NCBI RefSeq assembly: GCF_022919575.1
Contig: NZ_CP095071.1
Span: 1,922,001-1,986,000, forward strand
Length of the DNA: 64,000 bases
Direction: 5' to 3'
Source: Gracilibacillus salinarum
Lineage (GTDB): Bacteria; Bacillota; Bacilli; Bacillales; Amphibacillaceae
Made by a program: the position numbers and the translations under genes. The notes beneath the pieces were generated by a model. It ran no database searches. It was not told the DNA's origin and was given only the letters and a program-made list of their open reading frames with translations. Shown here piece by piece: positions 8,058-17,871 of this stretch. Every line of letters starts with the position of its first letter. The stretch's first letter is position 1.

Positions 8058-9884
8058 TTAAATCAAAAACTTCGTCATTTCTTTCACTACATAATCTGTA
8101 GCTTCTTCAAGTGAATATTGACTCGTATCGATTTCGATTTCTGGAGTTGTTGGCTTTTCATAAGGACTGGATATGCCAGTGAAGTTAGGAATTTCACCGC
8201 TACGAGCTTTTTTATATAGACCTTTGACATCACGTTCTTCACAGACCTCTAAAGGAGTACTTACGAATATCTCAATATAAGATTCTCCGATGATTTCACG
8301 TGCATTTTGTCGATCACTTTCATATGGCGAGATGAAAGAAGTTAATGCAATTAAGCCAGCATCATTCATTAATTTACCCACTTCTGCAATTCGACGAATA
8401 TTCTCTACACGATCCTGTTCTTTAAATCCTAAGTTCTTATTTAAGCCGTGACGAACATTATCGCCGTCTAACAGCATAGTATGATATCCTGAAGCAACCA
8501 AGCGCTTTTCCACTTCATTGGCAAGCGTTGATTTACCTGATCCCGACAAACCGGTAAACCATAATGTTACTGGTTTTTGTCCCTTCTGTTGCGCTCTTAC
8601 GTCTCTTGATACATCTGTTTCCTGCCATATAACATTCGTGGAACGACGTAACGCATGTTCAATTACACCGCAACCAGACGTCATATTGGTAACTCGGTCA
8701 ATTAAAATAAGTCCACCAAGTGCTTCATTATTATCAAATTTATCAAACACCATATTTTCCGATAGTGAAATATCACATTCCACCAATTCATTTTTGAATA
8801 TTTTATCGGCTGGTACTTCTTTACCTGTATTGATATCAATTTTATGTTTAATCGACATAACCGTACCTGGTAAAAGTTTCGTTCCGACTTTCACCAAATA
8901 GTTTCGCCCTTCGACTAATTCTGCGTCATCCATCCAAAGAATATTAGCCGTAAACATATCGGTCACCTGGATATTTTTTGACGTTGTCAATACACAGCCT
9001 CGGGAGACATCCACTTCTCGATCTAATTGAATGGTTACGGGTTGCCCTGCGTTAGCCTCTGACACTTCATAGTCTGTGACCAAAATACTTTTTACTTTCG
9101 CTTTTTCCTGACTGGGAAGTGTTATAATTTCATCGCCTTCCTTAACACTTCCCGCCTCTACTTGCCCTTGGAAGCCTCTAAAAGTATGATTTGGACGACT
9201 GACTCGTTGAACAGGCATGACAAAATCGTGATGATCTGCATCATCTTCTACGTCGATATCTTCCAAATAAGGGAGCAACGGCTTTCCATCATACCAGAGC
9301 GTATTATCAGAATTTTTTGTAATGTTGTCCCCTTCTGTAGCAGATACTGGAATGGCTTGAATACTCTCTAAATTAAAACCATATGTCATCTGCTGAAAGT
9401 CTTTGGAGATTTCTTCAAACCGCTTTTGATCATAACCGATAAGATCCATTTTGTTGACAGCTAATACAATATGCTTGATCCCCATCAATGCACAAATACG
9501 AGCATGTCGTTTTGTTTGGGAAATGACACCTTTTGTTGCATCCACCAAAATAACTGCTAAATCAGCAAAAGACGCACCAACTGCCATATTACGCGTATAT
9601 TCTTCATGACCAGGTGTATCCGCAACAATGAACGAGCGATCATCGGTTGTAAAATAACGATAAGCAACATCAATCGTAATCCCTTGCTCACGCTCTGCCA
9701 TTAAGCCATCTAATAGAAGAGAATAGTCAATTTCTCCACCACGGCTACCAACCTTTGAATCTAGTTCCAAGGCTTTCTCCTGATCAGCAAATAATAGTTT
9801 TGCATCATAGAGCATATGTCCAATTAATGTGGATTTACCATCGTCGACACTACCACAAGTAATAAATTTCAATAATCCCTTCAT
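8058..9884 (-). CDS. cysNC: Bifunctional sulfate adenylyltransferase subunit 1 / adenylylsulfate kinase
   Basis: A fusion of about 608 residues. The N-terminal CysN GTPase part carries GSVDDGKST (P-loop), DTPGHEEY and NKMD. It is followed by an EF-Tu-like beta-barrel region, then a C-terminal APS kinase with GLSGSGKST near residue 450 and LDGDNVRHGLN. With CysD it makes APS from ATP and sulfate, driven by GTP hydrolysis, and then phosphorylates APS to PAPS. The start is the ATG at 9884, one base after the cysD stop; the longer open frame to 9941 overlaps cysD. CysD/CysNC fusions resemble rhizobial NodP/NodQ, which feed sulfation. No PAPS reductase is present, so supply to sulfotransferases is the best reading. 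Confidence 0.95.
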   Translation of the reverse strand: MKGLLKFITCGSVDDGKSTLIGHMLYDAKLLFADQEKALELDSKVGSRGGEIDYSLLLDGLMAEREQGITIDVAYRYFTTDDRSFIVADTPGHEEYTRNMAVGASFADLAVILVDATKGVISQTKRHARICALMGIKHIVLAVNKMDLIGYDQKRFEEISKDFQQMTYGFNLESIQAIPVSATEGDNITKNSDNTLWYDGKPLLPYLEDIDVEDDADHHDFVMPVQRVSRPNHTFRGFQGQVEAGSVKEGDEIITLPSQEKAKVKSILVTDYEVSEANAGQPVTIQLDREVDVSRGCVLTTSKNIQVTDMFTANILWMDDAELVEGRNYLVKVGTKLLPGTVMSIKHKIDINTGKEVPADKIFKNELVECDISLSENMVFDKFDNNEALGGLILIDRVTNMTSGCGVIEHALRRSTNVIWQETDVSRDVRAQQKGQKPVTLWFTGLSGSGKSTLANEVEKRLVASGYHTMLLDGDNVRHGLNKNLGFKEQDRVENIRRIAEVGKLMNDAGLIALTSFISPYESDRQNAREIIGESYIEIFVSTPLEVCEERDVKGLYKKARSGEIPNFTGISSPYEKPTTPEIEIDTSQYSLEEATDYVVKEMTKFLI

Positions 9885-9885
9885 T

Positions 9886-10785
9886 CTAGAAATACCCCTC
9901 TCTCTTACGACGTTCCATGCTGCCAGCTGCTTCCTGGTCAATCACACGGCTGGTTCGTTCTGATGAAACTGCACCTAGCGTTTCTTCAATGATCTCGTCT
10001 AATGTAGCAGCATCAGATTCTACACCACCAGTCAGAGGATAACAGCCTAATGTACGAAAGCGGACTTTCTTCTGTTCAATCTTCTCATCAGGTTCTAGTT
10101 TTAATCGATCATCATCTACCATTACGATGTTGCCATCTCTGTAGACGACTGGACGTTCTTTAGCAAAATACAGTGGAACGATATCGATTTCTTCTTTTTT
10201 GATATACTGCCAGATATCTTTCTCTGTCCAGTTAGAAAGTGGGAAAACGCGCATGCTTTCACCTTTATTTATTTTGGTATTATACAATTTCCACATTTCA
10301 GGTTTCTGATTTTTCGGATCCCAGGCATGATTTTTATTACGGAAAGAAAATATTCTTTCTTTGGCACGTGATTTTTCTTCGTCACGACGTCCTCCACCGA
10401 ATGCTGCGTCAAATTGATACTTATCTAAAGCTTGTTTAAGCGCTTGAGTCTTCATAATATCCGTATAAGATGAACCATGATCAAACGGATTTATGCCTTG
10501 CTCTACACCCTCTTGATTTGTATGTTCCAACATTTCGATACCTAATTCTTTTGCTTTTCTATCACGGAAGTCTATCATTTCCTTGAACTTCCATGTTGTA
10601 TTTACATGGAGAAACGGAAATGGTGGTTTCTCTGGATAAAATGCTTTCATTGCTAAATGTAGCATTACAGAACTGTCTTTACCAATTGAATATAGCATTA
10701 CTGGGTTTTCACATTCTGCGGCTACTTCTCTTATTATGTAAATTGCTTCTGCCTCGAGTTGGTCGAGGTGAGAATTATTTTCCAT
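9886..10785 (-). CDS. cysD: Sulfate adenylyltransferase subunit 2
   Basis: A protein of about 299 residues in the adenine-nucleotide alpha-hydrolase superfamily. It shows the PP-loop motif [13 protein letters not shown] near residue 35, then [10 protein letters not shown] and [17 protein letters not shown]. This is the catalytic ATP sulfurylase subunit that makes APS with the CysN GTPase. The start is the ATG at 10785, which an AAAAGGAG site precedes; the GTG at 10803 is inside that leader. It is the first gene of the sulfate-activation group and is tightly coupled to cysNC. About 175 bases separate it from the upstream sulfotransferase, including a 6-bp inverted repeat CTAGTG/CACTAG at 10874-10897 that might be an operator, though that is weak. 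Confidence 0.95.
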   Translation of the reverse strand: MENNSHLDQLEAEAIYIIREVAAECENPVMLYSIGKDSSVMLHLAMKAFYPEKPPFPFLHVNTTWKFKEMIDFRDRKAKELGIEMLEHTNQEGVEQGINPFDHGSSYTDIMKTQALKQALDKYQFDAAFGGGRRDEEKSRAKERIFSFRNKNHAWDPKNQKPEMWKLYNTKINKGESMRVFPLSNWTEKDIWQYIKKEEIDIVPLYFAKERPVVYRDGNIVMVDDDRLKLEPDEKIEQKKVRFRTLGCYPLTGGVESDAATLDEIIEETLGAVSSERTSRVIDQEAAGSMERRKREGYF

Positions 10786-10959
10786 ACTTTTTCTCCTTTT
10801 CACAACTATTAATTAAATTAAAATACATACAATTACTCAAAAATTATTATATTTTTATATATGATTTCTTTGTCTAGTGTTAAACATGGTCCACTAGGCT
10901 AACAATATCTTTCCTCTAAATAATAAACATTAGATAAACTTATCAATAAATTAAGGAGA

Positions 10960-11754
10960 TCAACGACCCCATTTATTTCTAAAAACCTTTATTTCTTCTT
11001 CAGTATAAAAATGGTTCATATATTTGGTATTATATAGTTTTTCAATATAATCTTCAGATGGAATAAACACTTTTTTAAAGCGTTTATACAAATCTGAATA
11101 CCATTTATTATCACCGATATTCGCTTTGTTTAACTTAAAATTAGGCATGTCGAGAAATTGTTGTATTTTTACTTCTAAATCGTTTAATTTCTCCATTTTA
11201 ATAACCATAATATCAAGATTTCTTGTATTAATTATTGTATATCCCTTTTCTTTGTCAAAAGGATAATCGTATATGTCGACACTGAAAGTACGATTAAATT
11301 CATTATCAAACCATTTAATCCCATAATTATGATGGAATTTATTCAGAAATAATTGAATGATTAATTCAAAATTAACATCTTCATCTGAACGGTTATTGTA
11401 ACTTCGATTAATTTCAAAAATAGGAAAGTGTATTCCTTGAAAATACATTGCAATATTTCTTGAAATTGGTTCTCTAGCTAAAGTAATTATTTTCAAACGT
11501 TTATTCGTTCGTAATAGCGCGTTCTTAAAGAAGACATTATTGTATACTTTGTATTTCATTATTGATTTTGTTGGGAAATAGTAATCAATAGATTTTAAGT
11601 CATGAAATTGTTCAAACATAACTGGATGGTGAAAACTATGAATATGTTCCGCTTGTCCACCATTTTCAATAATTGAGTCTGCAATACTAGTAGAGCCTAC
11701 TTTACCCATTTGGTATATCAAGATTAAGTTCTTAAAATCACTGAATTTTTTCAA
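10960..11754 (-). CDS. PAPS-type sulfotransferase, NKWYS (capsular polysaccharide) family
   Basis: A 264-residue putative sulfotransferase. The N-terminal strand-loop LIYQMGKVGSTSIADSI (residues 11-27) is the 5'-phosphosulfate-binding loop. LAREPISRNIAMYF near residue 93 is the 3'-phosphate-binding Arg/Ser segment. The sequence GDNKWYS near residue 223 is the signature that gave its name to the NKWYS family of putative capsular polysaccharide synthesis proteins. The start is TTG at 11754 after GTAGGTG. It sits between the flippase and the PAPS-synthesis genes, so it probably transfers sulfate from PAPS to a sugar of the EPS. There is no signal peptide, so it would act in the cytoplasm on lipid-linked repeat units before export. 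The acceptor sugar is unknown. Confidence 0.82.
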   Translation of the reverse strand: MKKFSDFKNLILIYQMGKVGSTSIADSIIENGGQAEHIHSFHHPVMFEQFHDLKSIDYYFPTKSIMKYKVYNNVFFKNALLRTNKRLKIITLAREPISRNIAMYFQGIHFPIFEINRSYNNRSDEDVNFELIIQLFLNKFHHNYGIKWFDNEFNRTFSVDIYDYPFDKEKGYTIINTRNLDIMVIKMEKLNDLEVKIQQFLDMPNFKLNKANIGDNKWYSDLYKRFKKVFIPSEDYIEKLYNTKYMNHFYTEEEIKVFRNKWGR

Positions 11755-11888
11755 ATTTCACCTACTCCAATCACCTTTTGCACTTTTATTATATAAGTAC
11801 AGATTAAAATTAATTATCCATCATATATACTTAGAGTTAATTCAAAATAACAAATTTTTATTATTGGAATATTTCATTAGACATATCT

Positions 11889-13184
11889 TTAACGGATTTT
11901 ACCAATTAGAGTTGGATAGATATTTATTTTTTTATAAACACCATATGCTAATAAAACATTCCAAACGATCAAACTTATTGAAGTTGCGGTAGCCGCCCCA
12001 ATAATCCCCCATTTTGGAATCAGTATTGCATTTAAAATTATGTTCGAAACAGCTGCAACAGCAACACCGAAAGCATTAAATTTTTCATATCCAGTCATTA
12101 TTAATAATTGCCCTACAGAACCAAATGCAGCATTTACTAATTGCCCAAATGCTAATATAGCTAAAGATGTTCCACCAATTGCGTATTCGTTACCATAGAA
12201 AAATGATAAAATTGTTCCGCCATAGAAAATAAATAATAATGCTATTGGAAGGGAAATAAAAAATATTAATCTGGCACTCAGAGTCACCATTTTTTGCAAT
12301 TCTAGCATTTTATTATCTACGTATAAACTTGAAAATCTTGGTGAGAACACCGAATTAAGAGCCGTCAGCGCAAATATAATTAGCTCTGCTCCTTTTGTTA
12401 CCACTTGGTAGATACCCACATCAGTTGAATTCTTCAATACTCCTAACATCAATATATCAAACCGATTGTTTAAGTACATCATTCCTCCAACTAACAAAAG
12501 TGGGATCGCACTATGTATCCAAGTTTTAATATTATATTTTTCTTTTGTATTTTTCACTTGAAAAGGTATTTTTGCTCGTAAAAATAACACTCCTACTAAA
12601 AAGGCAATCCCTACTGTGAGTACACGAATAATTATTGCAGTCGTTGCATCAAGATCGATGCCTATAATAAATCTTGTCAAGAACAATATTATTATAAATA
12701 CAGCAGGTATAATTAGATTCTCTGGCATTTGTCCTAATATAACATTATTTAATCCTTTTAAAATTCCTGTACGAACAGCGTTTAAAGCGAGTAAAGGTAA
12801 TAGTAACAATCCAACAATTATTGTTTTCTCATCAAAATTTATATCTAATGATAAAACAATACATAAAGTGACCAAGAATATCGATAGAGATATAATCAAA
12901 GCAAGTATATTACTAACTTTAAGCAATCCTTTTAACTGACTCCACTCTGACCTTGTTTTATAAGCAGATATGAAACGAATTATCATATTTGGAAATCCAT
13001 TATTAGTAGGGATACTTAATAATCCGATTAAGGCAATAATATAGGAATATTCTCCATATTCTACAACCCCTAATAATCGAGCAAGTATTATACTTGTGAC
13101 AAAGGCCAAAAAACTTCCAATTATTTTCAAAATTATACTTCCTGATATACTTCTCACCAATTTTGACTGTAATATATTTTTCAT
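11889..13184 (-). CDS. Wzx-type polysaccharide flippase (MOP superfamily)
   Basis: About 431 residues with roughly 12-14 membrane helices across the whole length, starting with a segment rich in Ile and Leu and the LARLLGVVEYGEYSYI pattern common in polysaccharide exporters of the MOP superfamily. It moves undecaprenyl-diphosphate-linked repeat units to the outer membrane face for polymerisation by Wzy. The start is the ATG at 13184 behind GGAGAG; the longer frame to 13238 has no such site. It lies between two sulfotransferase genes, consistent with units being sulfated before flipping. Confidence 0.92.
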   Translation of the reverse strand: MKNILQSKLVRSISGSIILKIIGSFLAFVTSIILARLLGVVEYGEYSYIIALIGLLSIPTNNGFPNMIIRFISAYKTRSEWSQLKGLLKVSNILALIISLSIFLVTLCIVLSLDINFDEKTIIVGLLLLPLLALNAVRTGILKGLNNVILGQMPENLIIPAVFIIILFLTRFIIGIDLDATTAIIIRVLTVGIAFLVGVLFLRAKIPFQVKNTKEKYNIKTWIHSAIPLLLVGGMMYLNNRFDILMLGVLKNSTDVGIYQVVTKGAELIIFALTALNSVFSPRFSSLYVDNKMLELQKMVTLSARLIFFISLPIALLFIFYGGTILSFFYGNEYAIGGTSLAILAFGQLVNAAFGSVGQLLIMTGYEKFNAFGVAVAAVSNIILNAILIPKWGIIGAATATSISLIVWNVLLAYGVYKKINIYPTLIGKIR

Positions 13185-13298
13185 TTTCTCTCCTACCAAA
13201 ACAAAATAATAGAAATAGTTCTTTGAGACTATAACCATAAAGTATTTAAACCGTTTTTCACCAACTACTTATGCTTTTCAATGTATTTAATATTTACA

Positions 13299-14201
13299 TC
13301 ATTTAAGCCACGAGGTTAAATCTCTACCAATTATATTTTGAGTTTTCATTATATCCTCCCTAAAAAATTCTATAAGATATCCACGTACTTCACTATCCAT
13401 CTTAGGTTTTTCAATATTCATCGATATTGCTTTATGTCTTAATTTATTTCTTATGTTTAAAGGAAGAAACTTTTTAACAGTACTTTTTACCATATTATCA
13501 TTTAGTATAATTTCTTGAATAAATTTATTCTTTGGAATTCCTGATTGATTGTACTTATTAGAAGTTTTAATGCTATGAACTTCTAACTCTAAGAACTTTT
13601 GAATTTCTACTAGTAAGTTATTAGGGTTATTTAGTAGGTCGTCATATAAAACTACCTTCACATTATTATATCCAAATACATCATAATAAGTTTTTACTTG
13701 ATTGTAATATAACCCCACATTTTTATAATGCCATATTTGGTGATAACCCGAATCTATTCTCTTGTTCTCTTCTAATAAAGCATCTTTAAAGCTTAAATTC
13801 TCACGTAAGTCTCTGCAAAGATGTGTGTAGGCTGAATATGCCCTTTCTTTTGGATCTCTTAAAATAATTATAATTTTGGAGTTTTTATTAAATTTCTTCA
13901 ATTCTTGGGCTACTTCTGAAAAATATAAGTATTCAATAGTTGCCTCTCCAATTATTTTTTCATCTCTCACGTTTTTAAATAAATCAATGTATTCTTTAAA
14001 ATTGGTAATTCTTGAATTATCCCACTTTCTATCTCCGGGACCATTCTGTAAGTTTTTGTTATATTTATAATTAAAATATCTTGGCTCTTTTTCCTTTGAA
14101 AAAAAAACTGATGGGTGTTGATTTAAATAATAATATAAAGAAGTAGAACCACTCTTTTGAGCCCCTACTATAAATAAGTTTGGTTTTATTTCGCAATCCA
14201 T
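13299..14201 (-). CDS. Sulfotransferase, heparan N-sulfotransferase-like domain
   Basis: About 300 residues with the classical Sulfotransfer_1 fold markers. FIVGAQKSGSTSLYYYLNQHP at the N-terminus is the PAPS 5'-phosphosulfate loop with its Lys. KEPRYFN follows, and ILRDPKERAYSAYTH near residue 125 is the 3'-phosphate-binding loop. This arrangement is typical of sulfotransferases acting on glycosaminoglycans and Nod factors. The start is the ATG at 14201, six bases after GGAGG. It belongs to the EPS cluster and differs strongly from the NKWYS enzyme at 10960, so the two probably sulfate different positions or sugars. Function is by family; the acceptor is not known. Confidence 0.9.
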   Translation of the reverse strand: MDCEIKPNLFIVGAQKSGSTSLYYYLNQHPSVFFSKEKEPRYFNYKYNKNLQNGPGDRKWDNSRITNFKEYIDLFKNVRDEKIIGEATIEYLYFSEVAQELKKFNKNSKIIIILRDPKERAYSAYTHLCRDLRENLSFKDALLEENKRIDSGYHQIWHYKNVGLYYNQVKTYYDVFGYNNVKVVLYDDLLNNPNNLLVEIQKFLELEVHSIKTSNKYNQSGIPKNKFIQEIILNDNMVKSTVKKFLPLNIRNKLRHKAISMNIEKPKMDSEVRGYLIEFFREDIMKTQNIIGRDLTSWLK

Positions 14202-14297
14202 AATAGACCTCCGCATTCAATATTAGCTTATTCATTATGCTTAATTTGACACATAGTGATGAAGTAGTTTTATACTTTTTCAACAGACTCTTTTTCG

Positions 14298-15410
14298 TTA
14301 CTCTAGACTTTTGATTTTAATTTGCTTCTTAATAAAAAATTCAATTTGTTTTGCAACTTCTATATATGAAAAGTTAGCAATAAGCTTCTGTGGTTCATTA
14401 ATAATATTATTATCATATATTGTATTGAAAATTGCTTTAGAAATATCATTAGAATCATATGGATTAACAACGTTCACATATTCTCTATAATCAATCAGAG
14501 TATCCATTTGACCTCCTGTCATTGGGCATATAATTTTGCAACCAGAAGTTAACGCTTCTAAATATACTATTCCATATGGTTCATGAGGATTTAATGAAAT
14601 AAATAAATTTGATTCCAAATAGAAATTTGTTATTTTCTGTGGATCAACTTTCCCATGAAATACCACCTTGGTTTCAATTCCTAAATTTCTAACTAACTCA
14701 TGTAGATTTGTTTTTTCAGGTCCGTCGCCCACAATATTCAATTTAACAACCTTATCCTTGATTTCTCTAGTAGCACTTTCAAAACCTTTAATTATAAAAT
14801 CTACATTTTTTTCTTTTACTAATCTTCCAGCATATAGAATATTAAATTCATTATTAGATGGAGTCTTTTTAACATTAGATTCTTTTAAATTCTCAATGAA
14901 ATCATAACCCAATCCAACATTTATAATACAATCAGACTTTGTATTAAAAATTTCAGAATTTATAACTGAAGTTAATCCACTATTAGATATAACAAAGTCC
15001 GATTTGCTAGAAATCATTTTACTTCCTAAAAAGAGAAAAAAAGCATCTATTAGTTTTCTCCTTATAGAAGGAAATGCATGAAGGTAATGGATAGTCGTAC
15101 AATTATCTATATTTTTTTTAATAAATGAATTAACAAAACCATATTCTAGTGATGAAATTAATATATTGGGTGAAAACTCAATAATTTTTTTCCTTAGTTT
15201 ATAATGCATAAATAGATTTTTTCTCATTGACTTTTTTCCCACTGATATAATAGAAGAGTTTTTAATAGTTTCCTTAGTTTCTGAATAATCAGTAACAATT
15301 AGTACTTCGTGTCCTAACTCTTTAAAGGCATCAGCTAGTGACTCTGTAAAAATTGCAACACCACCAAAACTTTGATTAGTGTTTACTGGCCCTGTAACAC
15401 ATATTCTCAA
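14298..15410 (-). CDS. GT4-family glycosyltransferase
   Basis: A GT-B fold glycosyltransferase of about 370 residues. The N-terminal acceptor domain has SFGGVAIFTESLADAF. The C-terminal donor domain has ILYAGRLVKEKNVD, then the HEPYGIVYLEALTSGC segment with the conserved E-x7-E of the GT4 family. It adds a sugar from a nucleotide donor to the growing lipid-linked EPS unit at the inner membrane face. A TTG at 15410 spaced from GTAGGTGG is the likely start; the ATG at 15428 precedes that site. It is separated by 35 bases from the polymerase gene. Donor and acceptor cannot be deduced. Confidence 0.9.
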   Translation of the reverse strand: MRICVTGPVNTNQSFGGVAIFTESLADAFKELGHEVLIVTDYSETKETIKNSSIISVGKKSMRKNLFMHYKLRKKIIEFSPNILISSLEYGFVNSFIKKNIDNCTTIHYLHAFPSIRRKLIDAFFLFLGSKMISSKSDFVISNSGLTSVINSEIFNTKSDCIINVGLGYDFIENLKESNVKKTPSNNEFNILYAGRLVKEKNVDFIIKGFESATREIKDKVVKLNIVGDGPEKTNLHELVRNLGIETKVVFHGKVDPQKITNFYLESNLFISLNPHEPYGIVYLEALTSGCKIICPMTGGQMDTLIDYREYVNVVNPYDSNDISKAIFNTIYDNNIINEPQKLIANFSYIEVAKQIEFFIKKQIKIKSLE

Positions 15411-15445
15411 AAAACCACCTACATTCATTCAAATTTTATAATCTT

Positions 15446-16780
15446 TTATTGCCTTCGTCTTAAGTTGTTCACTGATTCATTTTCATAACGAAAAAAAATG
15501 CTTAACGCTAATACAAAATACAAAAGCCTAAAGTTTTGCAAATCTAAAGTTATACTAGGTAAAATTAGAAGTGCTATAATAATCTCGATACGCAAATAAT
15601 ACCTAATACTCATGATACAAATAAAATAAAGTAAAAGCCCTACTATTCCAATATCTTGAAGTATAAATATAAAGGTATTATGTGGAGGCATATAATATAA
15701 CTCGTTCCATGTAAAAAAGCCGTTACCAAAAAACATATTTTGTTTTATTGATCCTAATGCTATCTTTGAAGCAATAATCCTAGAACTTTCTTCGATGGAG
15801 GATGAATAAATCAAAGAAGATTCTCTCCCCATAACGATAGTAAGGTTGTACAAAAGTTTATTCATAAATTCCATTAAAATATCTATGCTTAAAAAAAATA
15901 ATAGAGCTAGTAACCAATAAAATACTACCTTCAATTTTTGAAATTTCTGAGGTATGAATAATTTTAGTATTTCTGTAAAAACTAGCAATATAACAATAAT
16001 TATAGCAGTTCTAGAGAAAGAAGATATTATACCTACTATCAGAAAAGTTTTAATTATCTTTTCATGCTCTAGCTTTGTATTTAGAGCATTTTTATACATC
16101 TCAATTAGTAAAAAGGTCACTATAAAAAAAAGGTAATACTTATTAGGATCTGAATAAAAACCAACTAATCTTAATTCCCCTTGATTATAATGCGTTTTGA
16201 AATTCATCCAACTACTGTTGGTTGATAACTCATGTCCTTTTACATTAGATAATATGAATATTAGCACACCACTAATAAAATTTTTCACTGCTACTACAGG
16301 TGTGAATTTTATCAATTTTTTAACATACTCAACTGACAAGTTAGAATATGCAAATATAATTACAATTAAGAATGACATTATGTATCTAGTATATTCCATA
16401 AATTCTTGACTATTGCTATTTTGATATATCAGTATACATGTTAAATAAATTATAAAATAATATATCTCAATATGCTTAATGAAAATACTCTTCTTTAACT
16501 TCATTTTACTTTTTAATGTACCTAGAAGACTACTTAATACTATTATTATTAGAACTATATCATACAATTTGATGCCTAATATTGATACACCAAAGTAAAT
16601 ACTAGATAAGATAAAAATTTTCCACAAGTTAAATATTTTATTGTCTTTTTGGGTAAATAGGATAATAAACTCAAGAAAGACACTAATAATTAATAGATCT
16701 GGTTGCGCAAATGCAAGTAATGGATTAATAATAGCAGTTAATATTAAATATAAATTTACCCAACTTATTTTTTTAAACAT
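15446..16780 (-). CDS. Wzy-type polysaccharide polymerase
   Basis: A 444-residue integral membrane protein with about 11-12 hydrophobic segments and a larger extracellular loop in the second half. It contains NGFFTWNELYYMPPHNTFIFIL, the PHN segment typical of O-antigen ligase/polymerase (Wzy_C) proteins. It would join flipped repeat units outside the membrane. The start is the ATG at 16780 with GAGGAT upstream. These proteins are poorly conserved, so the call rests on topology, the PHNTF motif and the position between glycosyltransferases and Wzx. Confidence 0.85.
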   Translation of the reverse strand: MFKKISWVNLYLILTAIINPLLAFAQPDLLIISVFLEFIILFTQKDNKIFNLWKIFILSSIYFGVSILGIKLYDIVLIIIVLSSLLGTLKSKMKLKKSIFIKHIEIYYFIIYLTCILIYQNSNSQEFMEYTRYIMSFLIVIIFAYSNLSVEYVKKLIKFTPVVAVKNFISGVLIFILSNVKGHELSTNSSWMNFKTHYNQGELRLVGFYSDPNKYYLFFIVTFLLIEMYKNALNTKLEHEKIIKTFLIVGIISSFSRTAIIIVILLVFTEILKLFIPQKFQKLKVVFYWLLALLFFLSIDILMEFMNKLLYNLTIVMGRESSLIYSSSIEESSRIIASKIALGSIKQNMFFGNGFFTWNELYYMPPHNTFIFILQDIGIVGLLLYFICIMSIRYYLRIEIIIALLILPSITLDLQNFRLLYFVLALSIFFRYENESVNNLRRRQ

Positions 16781-16791
16781 TCTAAAATCCT

Positions 16792-17826
16792 CTACATCTT
16801 GAAATTTTTCAAATATTGGTTTGCCGCTTTATCCCAGTCGTATTGTGATAACTCAATTTCCGAGAAAACAAAATCGTATCCTTTTTCTTGTATTAAGTTT
16901 ATCTGGTCAAACATTGATTTTATATCATATCTAGGTATAGTAAACCCATTCTCACCATTCTTAACAATCTCATTTAGCCCACCTATATTAAATGTAATTA
17001 CAGGTAATCCAGATGCTAAAGCTTCACACATAGCAATTGACAAATTTTCACTCTTAGAAGTTGATATTAACAAATCATATTCTTGAAAATCGATATTTGG
17101 ATCAAACCCTTTTATTTTCACAAAATTGTATTGATAAATTTCATCAACCAATGAATTATCTTGTGCTGTACCATATATATCGACAGTAACTTTTCCTTTG
17201 AATTTATTTTCAAAACATTTAAACAATCGTGTAGCTAAACTATATTTTCTTTTATCAATATTACCTATCATTACTATGTTAAGTTTGCCCCCAGCGGCAA
17301 TTTCCTTTGTTTTAACATTTTTTTTTTCTGAAGATAATCCTAAACCATTCCGTATAACTACAGTGTTAGAATTTAATTTTCTAACAAAAGCATCCATATA
17401 ATACGATACGTTCACAACTTTTTTTGCATTCCTTAATGTCAAATTATATAGTGGTCTGTAATAAAATGATTTTAGATAATGCGTCAAGTTAATCCTCTTT
17501 GCATCTGGCCAATTACCATGATAAGTATGAAAGTATGGAATATTCAATAGCTTAAATATGAAGCCAAAGTGATCATCAGAATAACAAATAAAATTATTAT
17601 GGTTCTTTTTAAAAAAACTTAATGACTTTATTAATTCAAATAAATTTGTATACTTATTAATGCTGATATCTTCCATATCATAACTTCCTTCATGTTTTGT
17701 AAATACTACGACTTCACCAAAATCCCTTTCAATCCTTTTAACAATCTCATGAGTAGCAATATTCGCACCTGTGAAATTATTACCGAAATACTTTGTTAAT
17801 ATTACTAGTTTTGTACAATTATCCAA
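16792..17826 (-). CDS. GT4-family glycosyltransferase
   Basis: About 344 residues, GT-B fold. The N-terminal half contains TKYFGNNFTGANIATHEIVKRI and YFHTYHGNWPDA. The C-terminal half contains the donor-site stretch SKSENLSIAMCEALASGLPVI with the E-x7-E-like motif, then GLNEIVKNGENGF. It is the second of two GT4 enzymes in the cluster. The start is probably TTG at 17826, about 9 bases after AAGGTGG; a TTG at 17847 lies upstream of that site. It ends 12 bases before the wzy start. Sugar specificity is unknown. Confidence 0.88.
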   Translation of the reverse strand: MDNCTKLVILTKYFGNNFTGANIATHEIVKRIERDFGEVVVFTKHEGSYDMEDISINKYTNLFELIKSLSFFKKNHNNFICYSDDHFGFIFKLLNIPYFHTYHGNWPDAKRINLTHYLKSFYYRPLYNLTLRNAKKVVNVSYYMDAFVRKLNSNTVVIRNGLGLSSEKKNVKTKEIAAGGKLNIVMIGNIDKRKYSLATRLFKCFENKFKGKVTVDIYGTAQDNSLVDEIYQYNFVKIKGFDPNIDFQEYDLLISTSKSENLSIAMCEALASGLPVITFNIGGLNEIVKNGENGFTIPRYDIKSMFDQINLIQEKGYDFVFSEIELSQYDWDKAANQYLKNFKM

Positions 17827-17871
17827 AATGTAATTTCCACCTTCCAATTCTTTTAAACAAAACTTATAAAT

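Noticed and set aside
9885..9941. Upstream extension of the CysN-CysC frame into cysD
   Set aside because: The extension overlaps cysD coding sequence and lacks homology to CysN; the ATG at 9884 begins at the usual GTPase start.
10874..10897. CTAGTG/CACTAG inverted repeat upstream of cysD as a sulfate-regulator operator
   Set aside because: Six base pairs with a 12-base gap is too weak in AT-rich DNA, and it matches no regulator site I know.
14071..14283. 70-codon frame overlapping the start of the sulfotransferase at 13299
   Set aside because: It lies largely inside a well-supported gene in another frame and has no site of its own.
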